A stretch of DNA of 64,000 nucleotides from DAOUJI01 sp965197415 (GCA_965197415.1 OZ240207.1:1550001-1614000); one strand, 5' to 3'. Positions 1 through 9,443 are shown, counted from the stretch's first letter. Notes: generated from the sequence alone by a model not told the origin. Translations and numbers: made by a program.

Positions 1-126
1 TACCTTTTCACTCCGAGCAACGGAGGTGGTGATCCCTTTTAGCGCGTGAAAGTCACCGAACCACTTGTTCACGTCTCGGCAGACGATTATGTCATCCGCG
101 CCGTTTACGGCTTCCGTCGTAGTCAT
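1..126 (-). CDS. aapP: Amino-acid ABC transporter ATP-binding protein, N-terminal part (AapP/GlnQ type)
   Basis: Only the first 42 codons lie in the window; the gene runs off the left edge. The reading starts MTTTEAVNGADD and continues into CRDVNKWFGDFHALKG, the usual first strands of a polar amino-acid ABC ATPase ahead of its Walker A loop. An AAGGAG ribosome-binding site sits 6 nt upstream of the ATG at 126. It follows aapM by 37 nt on the same strand, so it completes a J-Q-M-P gene order. As a member of this family it would hydrolyse ATP at the cytoplasmic face to drive import. No catalytic motif is inside the window, so the assignment rests on the N-terminus and the context. Confidence 0.8.
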   Translation of the reverse strand, partial: MTTTEAVNGADDIIVCRDVNKWFGDFHALKGITTSVARSEKV

Positions 127-163
127 CTTTCGCTCCTTACAGACCCAGACGTGGGCGACCCCA

Positions 164-1414
164 TTACCTGCGACCCACGCCCAGGTTGTCCTCGATCCGG
201 CGGCTCACGTAGGACATAGTGTACGTGAATATCCAGAAAACCAACGCCAGGAAAATGAACAACTCTTTGGCGCTCAACAGGTACTCTGTGTTGCCCTGAA
301 TGAAATCTCTGCTGAACTGCACTATGTCCAACATTCCAATTATGTACACCAGGCTAGTGTCCTTAAACAACGAGATGAACTGCCCCACTATTGCCGGTAT
401 GACATTCCGGATCGCCTGAGGCAGGGAGATGAACAAGGTGGTCTGCCAAGCCGGGAGGCCCAACGCCCGTGCTGCTTCCGCCTGGCCGGGATGCAGAGCT
501 TGCAACCCTCCCCGGATGTTCTCGGCCATATACGCGGAACTGAACAACGTGATCACGATGGCGGCGCGGAGCAGGGTGTTTATAGGGAAGTCCTCTGGAA
601 AAGCCAACGGCGCCAACGTCTGTGACATGAACAGAAGCGTTATAAGAGGGACTCCCCGGAACACTTCTATGAACACCACGCACAACACCTTAACCACGGG
701 GAGCCGGCTCCGCCGTCCAAGGGCCAGAGCAATCCCTATGGGGAAGCTCACCGCAATCCCCCCAACGGCCAGAATCAGATTCAGCATCAGCCCGCCCCAG
801 TAAATCACCGGCACACCGCCAAGGCCTGGCATTCCCTCGATTCCACGCAGCAGCAAGAGGGTGACAATAAACACGACTGCCCCCAAAATCATCACCCACT
901 TCATCGAACCCAGTGGAGTGTAACGGGCTATCAGCCATCCAAGTCCCAGGGCAGGCAGGTTGGCTGCCAACAGCAGACGCACGTCCAGACCCATACGCTC
1001 CATGCTGTACGGAAGCAGCGCGAACAGCGCCAGGACCGCCGCGACCGCTATGGCAAGGCGTTTCGCCAGGCCGCTGCCGGCGATTCCCCAGCCCATCCCC
1101 AGCAAGGCGGTCACCAAAAGCAGGGCAACCTGGGGCCTCCAGAAGCAATTCAGGCTCGGACAGGCTATCTCATTGTTGTACTGTCCAATCACCATCCGGC
1201 CGCCCAGAACCCCTATAACCTCCCAGTCAGCGTCAACCAGCAGCCACTTCACGCCGAACCACAGCGCCGTAACAATGACGGCAACGCTCAGGACGGTGAG
1301 AACAGCATTTAACTTTGAGTTGAATAGGTTAGCGTAGACCCATCCGACTGCGCCTCGTTCTAAGGGCGGCGGCGGAAGGGTCTGTCCCAACTCAACTTCA
1401 ACGTTTGTCGACAT
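164..1414 (-). CDS. aapM: General L-amino-acid ABC transporter permease AapM
   Basis: Inner-membrane permease of 416 residues. The N-terminal 180 residues hold several hydrophobic segments that are extra compared with short His/Gln permeases, as is typical of AapM. The C-terminal half is the standard permease core, with the EAA-type cytoplasmic loop around EAARALGLPAWQT and a conserved FRGVPLITLLF stretch. It would form the channel together with AapQ. It lies 31 nt downstream of aapQ and 37 nt upstream of aapP on the same strand, so co-transcription is likely. The ATG at 1414 is supported by an AAAGGCG-like site. The substrate range (general L-amino acids) is inferred from family and gene order. 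Confidence 0.88.
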   Translation of the reverse strand: MSTNVEVELGQTLPPPPLERGAVGWVYANLFNSKLNAVLTVLSVAVIVTALWFGVKWLLVDADWEVIGVLGGRMVIGQYNNEIACPSLNCFWRPQVALLLVTALLGMGWGIAGSGLAKRLAIAVAAVLALFALLPYSMERMGLDVRLLLAANLPALGLGWLIARYTPLGSMKWVMILGAVVFIVTLLLLRGIEGMPGLGGVPVIYWGGLMLNLILAVGGIAVSFPIGIALALGRRSRLPVVKVLCVVFIEVFRGVPLITLLFMSQTLAPLAFPEDFPINTLLRAAIVITLFSSAYMAENIRGGLQALHPGQAEAARALGLPAWQTTLFISLPQAIRNVIPAIVGQFISLFKDTSLVYIIGMLDIVQFSRDFIQGNTEYLLSAKELFIFLALVFWIFTYTMSYVSRRIEDNLGVGRR

Positions 1415-1445
1415 AGTCGGCGCCTTTGGTCATCCTTTCTTCATC

Positions 1446-2642
1446 TCAATAGCGTAGTGTGCGGTTGTACAGGTTGCCTATAAGTGAGTAAGCCAGGCTC
1501 ATGGCCAGATAAGCCGCCATGATAATGATGAATATTGAGATGGCCGGAGCGGTCTGAGTCATGGTCTTGGCAATGTTGGTGAGGTCTGAGTAGCCGATTG
1601 CACCGGCGAGGCTGCTGTTCTTCGTCAGATTGAGCCACTGGCTTATCAGCGGAGGCACAATCACCGGCAAGGCTTGAGGAAACGTCACGTAACGCAGTGT
1701 CTTGCTCCCGGTCAGTCCAACGGACCGGCCAGCCTCGGTCTGCCCTCGTCCCACAGACTGCACACCTGCGCGGACAATCTCCGCGATGAAGGACGACGTA
1801 TACATCACCAGGCCTACCAGCAGACCTATCAGCCCCGCCACTATGTCGAATCCTCCCTGAAGGCGCCCGAAGTCGCCTTCAGGGGCCGGGTACGAGATGC
1901 CGAAGGGAGAACTGTTGTAGACAAAGTAGATGACCAGCCAACCGAGAGCGCCGATAACCAGGGCGGCGTCGGCCCCCAACAGTAAGGGATAGGACGTTTG
2001 CCCTGTCCGGGTCTCATACGAGTTTTGCCAACGGTGGACCGCAAATCCGACCAAGACAGAGACGACCGCAACACCAAGCCAGACAGAGGCGGCGGCGGGG
2101 CCGCTGGGGTCGATCATGGGAATCCAAATGCCCGCGTTGTTGATGTACAGCTTGTCCCCGATGACGTAGCCCTCGAGCACGGGCGGCAGCACCAGCAGAA
2201 TGTAGAACCAGAAGAAGAGCTGAATCAACAGAGGAACGTTGCGGAAGAATTCGACGTAGACCAGCGCCGCCTTGGAGACAATCCAGTTGCTCGACATTCG
2301 AGCAACGCCCACCACTATACCCAGGAGGGTCGCCAGAATTACTCCGATTATTGAGACAAACAGGGTGTTGGTCACACCCACAAGAATGGCGTACCGGAAG
2401 GAGTCAGACGACTCATAGGGCAAGAAGTCGTGCCCAATACCCGTCGAGTACTCGCGGTCCAGAAAGCCGAACCCGTGGGGTATGTCCCGCTCCTGGACGG
2501 CGGAGGCGATGTTGGCAAAGAACCAGACCACCAGCGCCACCACCAGTATCCCAGACACGATCTGAGTGGTCCACTGGATGATCTGGGCGTGTCTCCAGAC
2601 CGGTATGCCCTGATAAGTTAGCCTACGGGGCGTTGAAGCCAT
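1446..2642 (-). CDS. aapQ: General L-amino-acid ABC transporter permease AapQ
   Basis: Integral membrane protein of 398 residues. After one early membrane segment (about residues 25-45) it carries the AapQ-like periplasmic stretch ERDIPHGFGFLDREYSTGIG, then the permease core beginning near VGVTNTLFVSIIGV and YVEFFRNVPLLIQLFFW. The EAA loop reads TEAGRSVGLTGSKTLRYV. It pairs with AapM as the heterodimeric channel. It lies between the receptor gene aapJ, with a strong stem-loop in the gap, and aapM. No clear Shine-Dalgarno precedes the ATG at 2642, so the start is moderately certain. Confidence 0.88.
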   Translation of the reverse strand: MASTPRRLTYQGIPVWRHAQIIQWTTQIVSGILVVALVVWFFANIASAVQERDIPHGFGFLDREYSTGIGHDFLPYESSDSFRYAILVGVTNTLFVSIIGVILATLLGIVVGVARMSSNWIVSKAALVYVEFFRNVPLLIQLFFWFYILLVLPPVLEGYVIGDKLYINNAGIWIPMIDPSGPAAASVWLGVAVVSVLVGFAVHRWQNSYETRTGQTSYPLLLGADAALVIGALGWLVIYFVYNSSPFGISYPAPEGDFGRLQGGFDIVAGLIGLLVGLVMYTSSFIAEIVRAGVQSVGRGQTEAGRSVGLTGSKTLRYVTFPQALPVIVPPLISQWLNLTKNSSLAGAIGYSDLTNIAKTMTQTAPAISIFIIIMAAYLAMSLAYSLIGNLYNRTLRY

Positions 2643-2726
2643 CGCTATCTACTGACCGGCCGCATCGAACTTCGCCTGATTGTACTCTATACCGATACTT
2701 TTTTGGCGATTCGTTCGGCCCAAAAA

Positions 2727-2756
2727 GGCGGGCGGCCAGCAAAGCGCTGGCCGCCC
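2727..2756 (-). terminator. Stem-loop terminator or attenuator between aapJ and aapQ
   Basis: A perfect 11-bp stem (2730-2740 with 2746-2756, GGGCGGCCAGC arm) with a 5-nt loop is followed, in minus-strand transcription, by a run of five T. It lies after the aapJ stop and before the permease genes. By analogy with other receptor-first transporter operons, it probably reduces read-through so that the binding protein is made in excess over the membrane subunits. That role is inferred. Confidence 0.75.
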
Positions 2757-2811
2757 ATTCTTGCCATTGGCTGCCTATATTCAGCCCTTCAATCGTCGTC
2801 CGGAGTCGGAC

Positions 2812-3870
2812 TTATCGCAGAGGCGCCCCATATATCTGGCCGCCCTTGGGGCAGTCGGTGCACGGAGCGTCGGCCCATAAGGCGTTCCGACCGTTCTCCC
2901 GGGGTAGATTGATGCCGCCTGCGCCGAGGTTGCGGTCGTATATCTCTCCGTAGTTCCCGACGGCCCTGATAATGTCCTGGGCCACGGTCTCTTTAAGTCC
3001 CAGGGTATCCTGGCCGAAGGCGCCCTCCATGCCGAACAACCGGTCAACCTTTGTAGCGCCGGTCTTGGCGGCGGGAACGTTGCCGGAATTGATTCCGTAA
3101 GCCTCGGAGTAGATGAGAATACTCATCACCGTTTTGACGATGTCGAACCACTGCTCATCGCCATGGGGGACCACTGGGCCCAGGGGCTCCTCCGAAATAG
3201 TCTCCGGGAGGATGACGTGGGCGCTGGGGTCCTGGAACGCGCTTCCGATGGCCGCCAGCTGGGACCGGTCGTTGGTGAAGGCGTCGCATCGGCCGCCCTC
3301 ATAGGCTGCAACCACGGCGTCGGTGTCCTCGAACGGCACAACCGAAATGCTTAAGTCGTTCTGGTTGGAAAAGTCCTGCAAGTTTAGCTCTGTCGTGGTG
3401 CCCAGCGTCACACAGACTGACGCTCCCTTAAGGTCAAGAGCGCTTTCCACCCCGCTGTCCTTCCGTACCATGAATCCCTGGCCGTCGTAGAACATGGTCT
3501 GCACGTAGTTGCCCCACTGTGAGTCGCGGGACGTGGTCCACGTAACTGTGCGCACCAATAGGTCAACCTCACCCGACTGAATCGTCGGCCCGCGCTCGGC
3601 GGCGCTGATCAAGCGAATCTCTATCGCTTTAGGGTCGCCAAGCACAGCCGTGGCCACCGCGCGGCATAGGTCGATGTCGAAGCCCACGTTATTTCCTCCA
3701 GCGTCAAGGGAGCCGTAACCTGGGACGTCGCTGCGGCTGGCACAGATTAGTTTCCCACGCTCTGTCACAGTGTCCAGTCGGCTGGTGGTTTCTTCTTCTC
3801 CTCCACACGCAGCCAACGCCAGCAACGCTACGACCAAGCCAGCCAGAATCGCTAAACTCCAACGCTTCAT
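2812..3870 (-). CDS. aapJ: Amino-acid ABC transporter substrate-binding lipoprotein AapJ
   Basis: Receptor of 352 residues. The chosen start, ATG at 3870, gives a classical lipoprotein signal: MKRWSLAILAGL, a hydrophobic stretch and the lipobox LALAAC, followed by GGEEETTSR. A GGGAGG site lies 9 nt upstream; the longer upstream extension has no such support. The mature part begins LDTVTERGKLICAS and contains the family stretch VGFDIDLCRAVATAVLG and VDLLVRTVTWTTSRD, typical of AapJ-like SBP_bac_3 proteins. It would capture L-amino acids outside the membrane and deliver them to AapQ/AapM. It is the first gene of the aap cluster. Confidence 0.9.
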   Translation of the reverse strand: MKRWSLAILAGLVVALLALAACGGEEETTSRLDTVTERGKLICASRSDVPGYGSLDAGGNNVGFDIDLCRAVATAVLGDPKAIEIRLISAAERGPTIQSGEVDLLVRTVTWTTSRDSQWGNYVQTMFYDGQGFMVRKDSGVESALDLKGASVCVTLGTTTELNLQDFSNQNDLSISVVPFEDTDAVVAAYEGGRCDAFTNDRSQLAAIGSAFQDPSAHVILPETISEEPLGPVVPHGDEQWFDIVKTVMSILIYSEAYGINSGNVPAAKTGATKVDRLFGMEGAFGQDTLGLKETVAQDIIRAVGNYGEIYDRNLGAGGINLPRENGRNALWADAPCTDCPKGGQIYGAPLR

Positions 3871-4059
3871 ACTCCGTTCCCTCCCGTCAAATTTTACCGA
3901 GCTTAACTTTACAGACACCTACAGCCGGAAGTCAATTTGTATCGTCATATATTTTTCAACCTCGGTGCTTGCAACGTCCTCTCGAACAACTCCCAAAGGC
4001 ATCTTCACGCGGTTGCGCAGCGCAGAATCCAAGGAGCGGACCGCTCCCTAGTCGAAGGC

Positions 4060-4287
4060 TCAACCCATTCCGTTGAAGCCGACTGTCACCTCGTCTCCAT
4101 CAATGATGACGGGGGTGATTCTCTCTCCGGCCAGACGCTCCACCTCTTCCGCCGCCCCTGGAACGGTGGCCACGTCAATTTCCTGGAACTCGATCCCCCT
4201 CTTGATGAAGTCGGCTCTGGCCTCGTCGGAATAGCCGCAATCGGGGTGAGTGTAGACAATGATCGTCCCTATCTTTTCCTGAGCCAA
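4060..4287 (-). CDS. Glutaredoxin-like protein with CGYS (monothiol-type) motif
   Basis: Small thioredoxin-fold protein of 75 residues. The best start is the TTG at 4287 (LAQEKIGTIIVYTHPDC), because AAGGAGGAG lies 6-7 nt upstream; a longer TTG-started reading lacks such a site. The active-site motif is C-G-Y-S, so only the first cysteine is present, as in monothiol or NrdH-like glutaredoxins. The segment GERITPVIIDGDEVTVGFNG matches the glutathione-binding TVP-type region and the glycine-rich end of the fold. Role in thiol or metal-cluster redox is inferred. It sits downstream of the copper ATPase on the same strand with a 109-nt gap. Confidence 0.75.
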   Translation of the reverse strand: MAQEKIGTIIVYTHPDCGYSDEARADFIKRGIEFQEIDVATVPGAAEEVERLAGERITPVIIDGDEVTVGFNGMG

Positions 4288-4396
4288 CCGGCTCCTCCTT
4301 AAGGTTTTTGTGAAACCTCGCTCCAAGCGGGCTTCATTATACGATATATGACGGAGGCACGGGCCGCCCTGCCGTCACTTTCCCTATTGTGTGCCC

Positions 4397-6997
4397 CTAT
4401 AGTTTCAACCGTCGTAGACGCAGGGAGTTGGTGAGGACGGTCACGGAGCTGAAAGCCATAGCCAGCGCCGCCAGGACTGGGTTGAGGAAGCCCTGGTCCC
4501 CAAAGAAGAATCCCAACCCCTCGGGCACGCCTCCCAAACTGCTGAAAACTGGGTAGAGGACGCCAGCGGCGACGGGAATAAGGGCCACGTTGTAGAAGAA
4601 GGCCCAGAACAGGTTCTGCTTTATGGCGCGCATGGTCCCGCGGCTTAACTTGAACGCTGCAAGCGCCCCGTGCAAATCGCCGCGCACGAGAGTGATGTCG
4701 GCCGACTCCATAGCCACGTCTGTTCCAGTCCCCATGGCTATGCCCACGTCGGCCTGGGCAAGGGCCGGAGCATCGTTGATGCCATCCCCCACCATGGCCA
4801 CAATCCGGCCCTTAGCCTGGAAGTCTTTCACGACCTGGACTTTGTTGTCAGGCAAGACTTCCGAGATGGCCCCGTCCAGGCCCAACTGCCCGGCCACGGC
4901 ATCGGCCACGCCAGCGGCGTCTCCGGTCACCATATGCACTTCCATGCCCTGCCGTCGCAGGCCAGCCACTGTCTCCACTGCCTCGGGTTTGAGTGAATCG
5001 GCCACGGCGATAACCCCGAGGACCTCGCCTCCGGACCCCACGAAAACCGGCGTCTTTCCCTGACGGGTAAGTTCGCTTGCGACGGCGTTCAGTCCCCCAA
5101 GGTCCTGCCCCGTCGATTTCATGTAAGCCTCGCTGCCGAGATATACGGCAGCGCCGTTGACACGACTAACTATCCCTTCTCCGGGGACCGCGTCGAAGGT
5201 CTCTCCAGAGGTGATCGAGACACCTCGGTCCCTCGCCTCTCTTATGACGGCCTCTGCCAGGGGATGCTCCGAGCCCAACTCGGCTGACGCGGCCAAGCTG
5301 AGCAGTTCGTCTTCCGTGGTCCCGGACCGGACCGCTACGTCAGTAACCGACGGGCGACCCACAGTCAGAGTTCCTGTTTTATCCAACAACACAACGTCCA
5401 CACGGTGAGCTTTTTCCAGAGCCTCGGCGTTGCGCACCAAGACTCCGGCCTCTGACCCCTTTCCCGAACCCACCATTATCGCTGTGGGCGTAGCCAACCC
5501 CAAGGCGCAGGGACAGGCGATGATCATCACCGCCACCATGACCAGCACGGCGTAAGTCAACGCCGGGTCCGGCCCAACCGTCAGCCAAACCAGGAACGAC
5601 ACGATGCTGACACCCAACACGGCGGGCACGAAAAAGGCGGCCACCCGGTCGGCAAGCCTCTGGATGGGCGCTCGTGAGCCCTGAGCTTCCTCAACCATGC
5701 GGATGATTTGGGACAGCATGGTGTCCCGACCAACCTTCCCGGCTACGAATGTGAAGAAGCCGGCGCTGTTTATGGTTCCCCCGTAGACCTGCGTCCCCAC
5801 CGTCTTTTCGACGGGCAGGCTTTCGCCCGTGAGCATTGACTCATCCACACTGGAATAACCCTGGACCACCTCTCCGTCGACGGGCAGCCTCTCTCCAGGG
5901 CGTATGACCACCATGTCGCCGGGGACAATCCGGTCCACCGGCGTCTCATTTTCGTCGCCGCCCCGCAGGACCCGGGCTGTCTTAGGGCGCAATGACATGA
6001 GGCGACTTATGGCCTGGGAGGTCCGCGCCTTGGCCAAGGTCTCAAGGAGTCTGCCCAGCAGGACCAACGCGATGATAATCGCCGCCGTGTCAAAGTAGAC
6101 GTCCCGCTCGAATCCGGCGGAGGAGATGGCGTCGGCGGAGAAAGCATGTAAGAGCAAGGAGGCGACACTGAAGAAATATGCCGTGGCTGTCCCTAAGGCA
6201 ATCAGGGTGTGCATGTTGGCTGCACCCCGCCTGACGGCGTGGAACCCAGACGCATAGAAGGGCCAACCCGCCCAGAAGAGCACAGGGGTGGCCGCCGCCC
6301 AGAGCAGGTAGGGATAGAAGCCCATGTCCATCAGAGGGCCGACCCAGGGGAAACCGTGGAAGCTCCCCAGAAATAGAAGGAAGGCTATGGGGCCCGCAAA
6401 CCCTAATCGCCGACGCAGGTCCGCCGTCTCCTCAGTTCGCGCCAGACGCTGTAACGAGGCGTCTTCCGGCGATGGAACGTCACCGTCCGCAGGTTCGTCT
6501 CCATCCAGGCCCCACCCCACTCCGGCCAACGCCGTTCGGAAGTCCTCCAAAGTCACAACGCCGGAGATGGACTGGACCGTGACTTTCAGAGCCGCACGGT
6601 TTCCGTTGGACGGGCCAACGCCCGGCAAAATATCGACTGAGACGACTCCGGCAATTTTAGAGAGGGAGCCTTGGACTATTGACTCCGGTCCGGCATTGTC
6701 CGTTCCGGTAATGCTGAGGTCACGCTGCTCAACCGGGGCCGAGTACCCGGCCATCTTCACTGCCCGCACGATGGCCGAGGCGTCTATTCGATCGTCGGGG
6801 GTCTCGACGGTGGCCTTTTCCGTGGCCAGGTTGACGGAGGCGTGGCTAATCCCCTGCACGCGCTTCAGGGCGTTCTCCACGGTGGAGACACATCCGGCGC
6901 AGGTCATCCCGTCAATGGGCAAGGTTATGCGGCTCGAAGACGCCAACGTGACCGTTCCCCCAATGTCCAATGTACCTGCAGCCGTAATGGGAGTCAA
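4397..6997 (-). CDS. copA: Copper-translocating P1B-type ATPase
   Basis: 866-residue membrane ATPase that exports Cu(I). Visible in order: an HMA domain with GMTCAGC (about residues 30-36); a second HMA-like region (about 95-165) that has lost its CxxC; membrane helices; the SMLTGES actuator loop; the CPC ion-binding motif in IIACPCALGLATP (about 495-497); the phosphorylation motif DKTGTLT (about 538); SEHPLAEAV for nucleotide binding; and GDGINDAPALAQ. The length is normal for CopA. The listed start is a TTG without a good ribosome-binding site. A second TTG at 6946, preceded by GGGGGA, would shorten the protein by 17 residues and keep all domains. No CopZ or CsoR-like gene is adjacent. Confidence 0.92.
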   Translation of the reverse strand: MTPITAAGTLDIGGTVTLASSSRITLPIDGMTCAGCVSTVENALKRVQGISHASVNLATEKATVETPDDRIDASAIVRAVKMAGYSAPVEQRDLSITGTDNAGPESIVQGSLSKIAGVVSVDILPGVGPSNGNRAALKVTVQSISGVVTLEDFRTALAGVGWGLDGDEPADGDVPSPEDASLQRLARTEETADLRRRLGFAGPIAFLLFLGSFHGFPWVGPLMDMGFYPYLLWAAATPVLFWAGWPFYASGFHAVRRGAANMHTLIALGTATAYFFSVASLLLHAFSADAISSAGFERDVYFDTAAIIIALVLLGRLLETLAKARTSQAISRLMSLRPKTARVLRGGDENETPVDRIVPGDMVVIRPGERLPVDGEVVQGYSSVDESMLTGESLPVEKTVGTQVYGGTINSAGFFTFVAGKVGRDTMLSQIIRMVEEAQGSRAPIQRLADRVAAFFVPAVLGVSIVSFLVWLTVGPDPALTYAVLVMVAVMIIACPCALGLATPTAIMVGSGKGSEAGVLVRNAEALEKAHRVDVVLLDKTGTLTVGRPSVTDVAVRSGTTEDELLSLAASAELGSEHPLAEAVIREARDRGVSITSGETFDAVPGEGIVSRVNGAAVYLGSEAYMKSTGQDLGGLNAVASELTRQGKTPVFVGSGGEVLGVIAVADSLKPEAVETVAGLRRQGMEVHMVTGDAAGVADAVAGQLGLDGAISEVLPDNKVQVVKDFQAKGRIVAMVGDGINDAPALAQADVGIAMGTGTDVAMESADITLVRGDLHGALAAFKLSRGTMRAIKQNLFWAFFYNVALIPVAAGVLYPVFSSLGGVPEGLGFFFGDQGFLNPVLAALAMAFSSVTVLTNSLRLRRLKL

Positions 6998-7039
6998 TGA
7001 AATGCGCGCAACCGGTCAGCGCTTGTCGGGTCGTGCTGA

Positions 7040-7864
7040 CTACCCCTCGTTAAGGGCGCCCCAAAGCACCGTAGCCCCCTCATCTGAGGAGGATGTCTGC
7101 GTCGATGTCCGGTGCGTCACCAATATGTGTTCGAAGTTGTCCATAGGCTTTTCCGGCACAATTGTCAGGACGCCCCAGCCGGTTTCGTCCACGCTGAGGG
7201 CTCCCATCATGTGGTGGCTGTCATCAGAACTGAGCCAGACGTCGTAGTGGTCGCCGCCGGGAAGAGGAGTCATCCCGAACGCCATCAGTATCCCGACGCC
7301 GTCTTGGTGGGATACCAGCAGCAACGCCTTTGCCGACTGAGACTCCTGGGCCGAGCTAAGGGGGACGACTTCACTGTAGGGGTCCGCCATGGCGTAGCTG
7401 ATGGACCGTTGCTCCTCGGTCATCTCCACCAGCTTGTCGTCCATGTCGCCCATCTCGTCTATGCGGGCGGTGAGTAGACCGTTCTCCTGCTCCAAACTCC
7501 CAATCTTGTTGGACATGCCTATGGAGACGCCTATGAAAGCTGCGAGCGCCACAATCATCACCGAGGTGGCGGCCCCCAGCGCAACGTAGCCGAAGGAATA
7601 TCTTCCAGCGAACCAGCTGGTCCGCTCGGGCTCACGTCGAGGCGGCGACGGGATGCGGGCCATCAGACGACTCTTCAACCGGTCCGGGGGAGCGGCAGGC
7701 GAGGCCGCCTGAGACAACAAGATTACGGACTCGATTTCGCCACGATACGCCGCTGTGCACGACGCGCACGAGTCCAGGTGTTCCTCCACTCCGGCGGCTT
7801 CCGCCGTATCCAGAGCGTTGAGGGCATAGCCCGGCAGCAGTTCCTCTACGTGGCTGCAGTCCAT
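7040..7864 (-). CDS. Anti-sigma factor, RskA-like, with zinc-binding N-terminus
   Basis: 274-residue single-pass membrane regulator. Residues 1-40 form a ZAS-type anti-sigma domain with H29-x3-C33-x2-C36 (HLDSCASC). One membrane segment lies near residues 93-117 (YVALGAATSVMIVALAAF). It is followed by a short coiled-coil-like stretch and the extracytoplasmic RskA domain (KALLLVSHQDGVGILMAFGM, PGGDHYDVWL). It starts 12 nt after the ECF sigma gene, the usual sigma/anti-sigma pairing, so it should hold that sigma factor inactive until a signal, probably proteolysis, releases it. The nearby copper ATPase and glutaredoxin may be regulon members; that is only a guess. Confidence 0.88.
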   Translation of the reverse strand: MDCSHVEELLPGYALNALDTAEAAGVEEHLDSCASCTAAYRGEIESVILLSQAASPAAPPDRLKSRLMARIPSPPRREPERTSWFAGRYSFGYVALGAATSVMIVALAAFIGVSIGMSNKIGSLEQENGLLTARIDEMGDMDDKLVEMTEEQRSISYAMADPYSEVVPLSSAQESQSAKALLLVSHQDGVGILMAFGMTPLPGGDHYDVWLSSDDSHHMMGALSVDETGWGVLTIVPEKPMDNFEHILVTHRTSTQTSSSDEGATVLWGALNEG

Positions 7865-7876
7865 ATCGTCTTCCGC

Positions 7877-8458
7877 CTATGAAGGCCGATCCTCTCCTTG
7901 CACCATGGCTGCTCTCAGCTTCTGAATCCCCAGCCTTGCCCTGGTCTTCACCGTTCCCAACGGCTCGCCCAATCTGCTCGCTATCTCCGACTGGGAATAG
8001 CCCTCGAAATAAGCCATCACCAACACCCTGCGCTGCTCCTCAGGAAGCCGCCCCAATACTTCCAGAATCTCGTCTCTGGCGATATTGCGGTGAGCCGCAT
8101 CCTCCGTGCTGTCGCCGGCGGTGGGGTGGAGGTCCAGCAGTTCGTGGGGCGCCGAGTTGGAAGATTGGAGCCTCCTGTTGCGTGACTTGATAACGTCGAC
8201 TATCCGATGGTGGGCAACACTCATGAACCATGACTTGGGCGCCCCCCTCTCGGGGTTGTAGCTTGCCGCTTTCAGCCATAGGTTCAGAAAGACGTCCTGC
8301 GTCGCCTCCTCTGCCAGGGACGGGTCCCTGAGCATATACCTGGCCAGCGAAAAGACTGGTCGTGCGTAGCGGTTATAGAAGACCTCCAAGGCGTCCTTCT
8401 CGCCGTTGGCGATCAGGGTTATCAGCTGCTCGTCCCTGAGGTCGTCGTAGCTAAGCAC
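7877..8458 (-). CDS. ECF RNA polymerase sigma factor (SigK/RpoE-like)
   Basis: 193-residue sigma-70 family ECF factor. Region 2 spans about residues 20-85 (FYNRYARPVFSLARYMLRD, EEATQDVFLNLWLKA). Region 4 near residues 130-185 holds the helix-turn-helix VLVMAYFEGYSQSEIASRLG and LGTVKTRARLGIQKLR. The start is the GTG at 8458 with GAGAGG 6 nt upstream. It is followed immediately by its RskA-like anti-sigma gene, so the pair forms a small autoregulated module. I could not identify its own promoter consensus in the sequence upstream. Confidence 0.9.
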   Translation of the reverse strand: MLSYDDLRDEQLITLIANGEKDALEVFYNRYARPVFSLARYMLRDPSLAEEATQDVFLNLWLKAASYNPERGAPKSWFMSVAHHRIVDVIKSRNRRLQSSNSAPHELLDLHPTAGDSTEDAAHRNIARDEILEVLGRLPEEQRRVLVMAYFEGYSQSEIASRLGEPLGTVKTRARLGIQKLRAAMVQGEDRPS

Positions 8459-8694
8459 TTGCGCCTCTCAAAAATGGAGACGCCAGCCCATTGCGCTGAT
8501 TTATACGCACAAGACGCCGCTCTGGATTCGCCGGATGTCCGAAAGGCAAGACTCTACCCGTTTCAATGGATATGTTTCAGTATATCCCCGCCCTGACAAG
8601 CTGTATAGCGCAGCGCCATGAGCACGCCAGCCGTGGTCGCCAGACACAAAGTCCACGACAATCTCCGGACAGGACTAAGGGAAAGAAGCTCCGG

Positions 8695-9297
8695 TCAGGG
8701 GACTACGGTGATGAGGTCTTTCATCCCGTTGAATGTGGCGGGGCCGATGCCCTTCACGTCCATCGCCTGATGGATGTCGGTGAAGGGGCCGTTAAGCTCC
8801 CTGTGGTCAATAATGGCGCGGGCTTTGACGTCCCCTATTCCAGGGAGGTCTTTCAGATCATCCACAGAGGCTGTGTTCAGGTCTATAAGTACGGTTGCAG
8901 TTTGCGCATCTTCCGCCAGGGTATCCGAGGCTGCTGCCGCCAAAGCAGGCTTACACCCTTCCGCGGCGCCTGGGAAGTGGTAGCGGCCTTCGTCTTTCAC
9001 CCTCAGGGCCAGGTTGACGCAGTCCAAGTCGGCGTCCTCGGCGAAACCTCCGGCTGCTTCCAGAGCGTCTGCCACCCTGTCCCCAGGCGTCAACGAATAC
9101 ACACCGGGCGACGCCACCGAGCCGCTTACGTAGACCTTGAGTTCAGGAGTAGGAGTCAAGGTCGGCAAAGTGATTTCCACGGCGTCGCCGGGAGAGCTGT
9201 TCCGGACCACGACCAGGGCGATTCCTCCCGACAGGGCTGCTATCGCAACTATGACCAGGAAAATGCTCAGTACGCCATTGTAGGATAGTTTCAACAT
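8695..9297 (-). CDS. comEA: ComEA-like helix-hairpin-helix protein with SLBB domain
   Basis: 200-residue protein with one N-terminal membrane anchor (FLVIVAIAALSGGIALVVV), a threonine/proline-rich linker, an SLBB domain (LKVYVSGSVASPGVYSLTPG, about residues 52-115) and a C-terminal helix-hairpin-helix domain (IDLNTASVDDLKDLPGIG). This order matches ComEA, the membrane-bound DNA receptor of competence systems. The ATG at 9297 is chosen because the longer reading only adds an unlike hydrophobic extension and overlaps the oppositely oriented ilvE leader. No comEC is adjacent, so a role in DNA uptake is family-level inference. Confidence 0.85.
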   Translation of the reverse strand: MLKLSYNGVLSIFLVIVAIAALSGGIALVVVRNSSPGDAVEITLPTLTPTPELKVYVSGSVASPGVYSLTPGDRVADALEAAGGFAEDADLDCVNLALRVKDEGRYHFPGAAEGCKPALAAAASDTLAEDAQTATVLIDLNTASVDDLKDLPGIGDVKARAIIDHRELNGPFTDIHQAMDVKGIGPATFNGMKDLITVVP

Positions 9298-9443
9298 CTG
9301 TCCCCGTTGATTAAAATCGCTGGGGCTGATTATAATGACCCAGCCACGCAGTACAATACAGCCCAATGTCCTACCCGCAGCGAACGTCACTACGACCCCT
9401 GCGCAAGCGACGGCGGAGCCGCCAAAAAACGGGAGGTGACCTG

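Noticed and set aside
4033..4047. GGAGCGG/CCGCTCC palindrome as terminator of the glutaredoxin gene
   Set aside because: Only one base separates the arms, so a stable hairpin with a proper loop and T-run is not formed.
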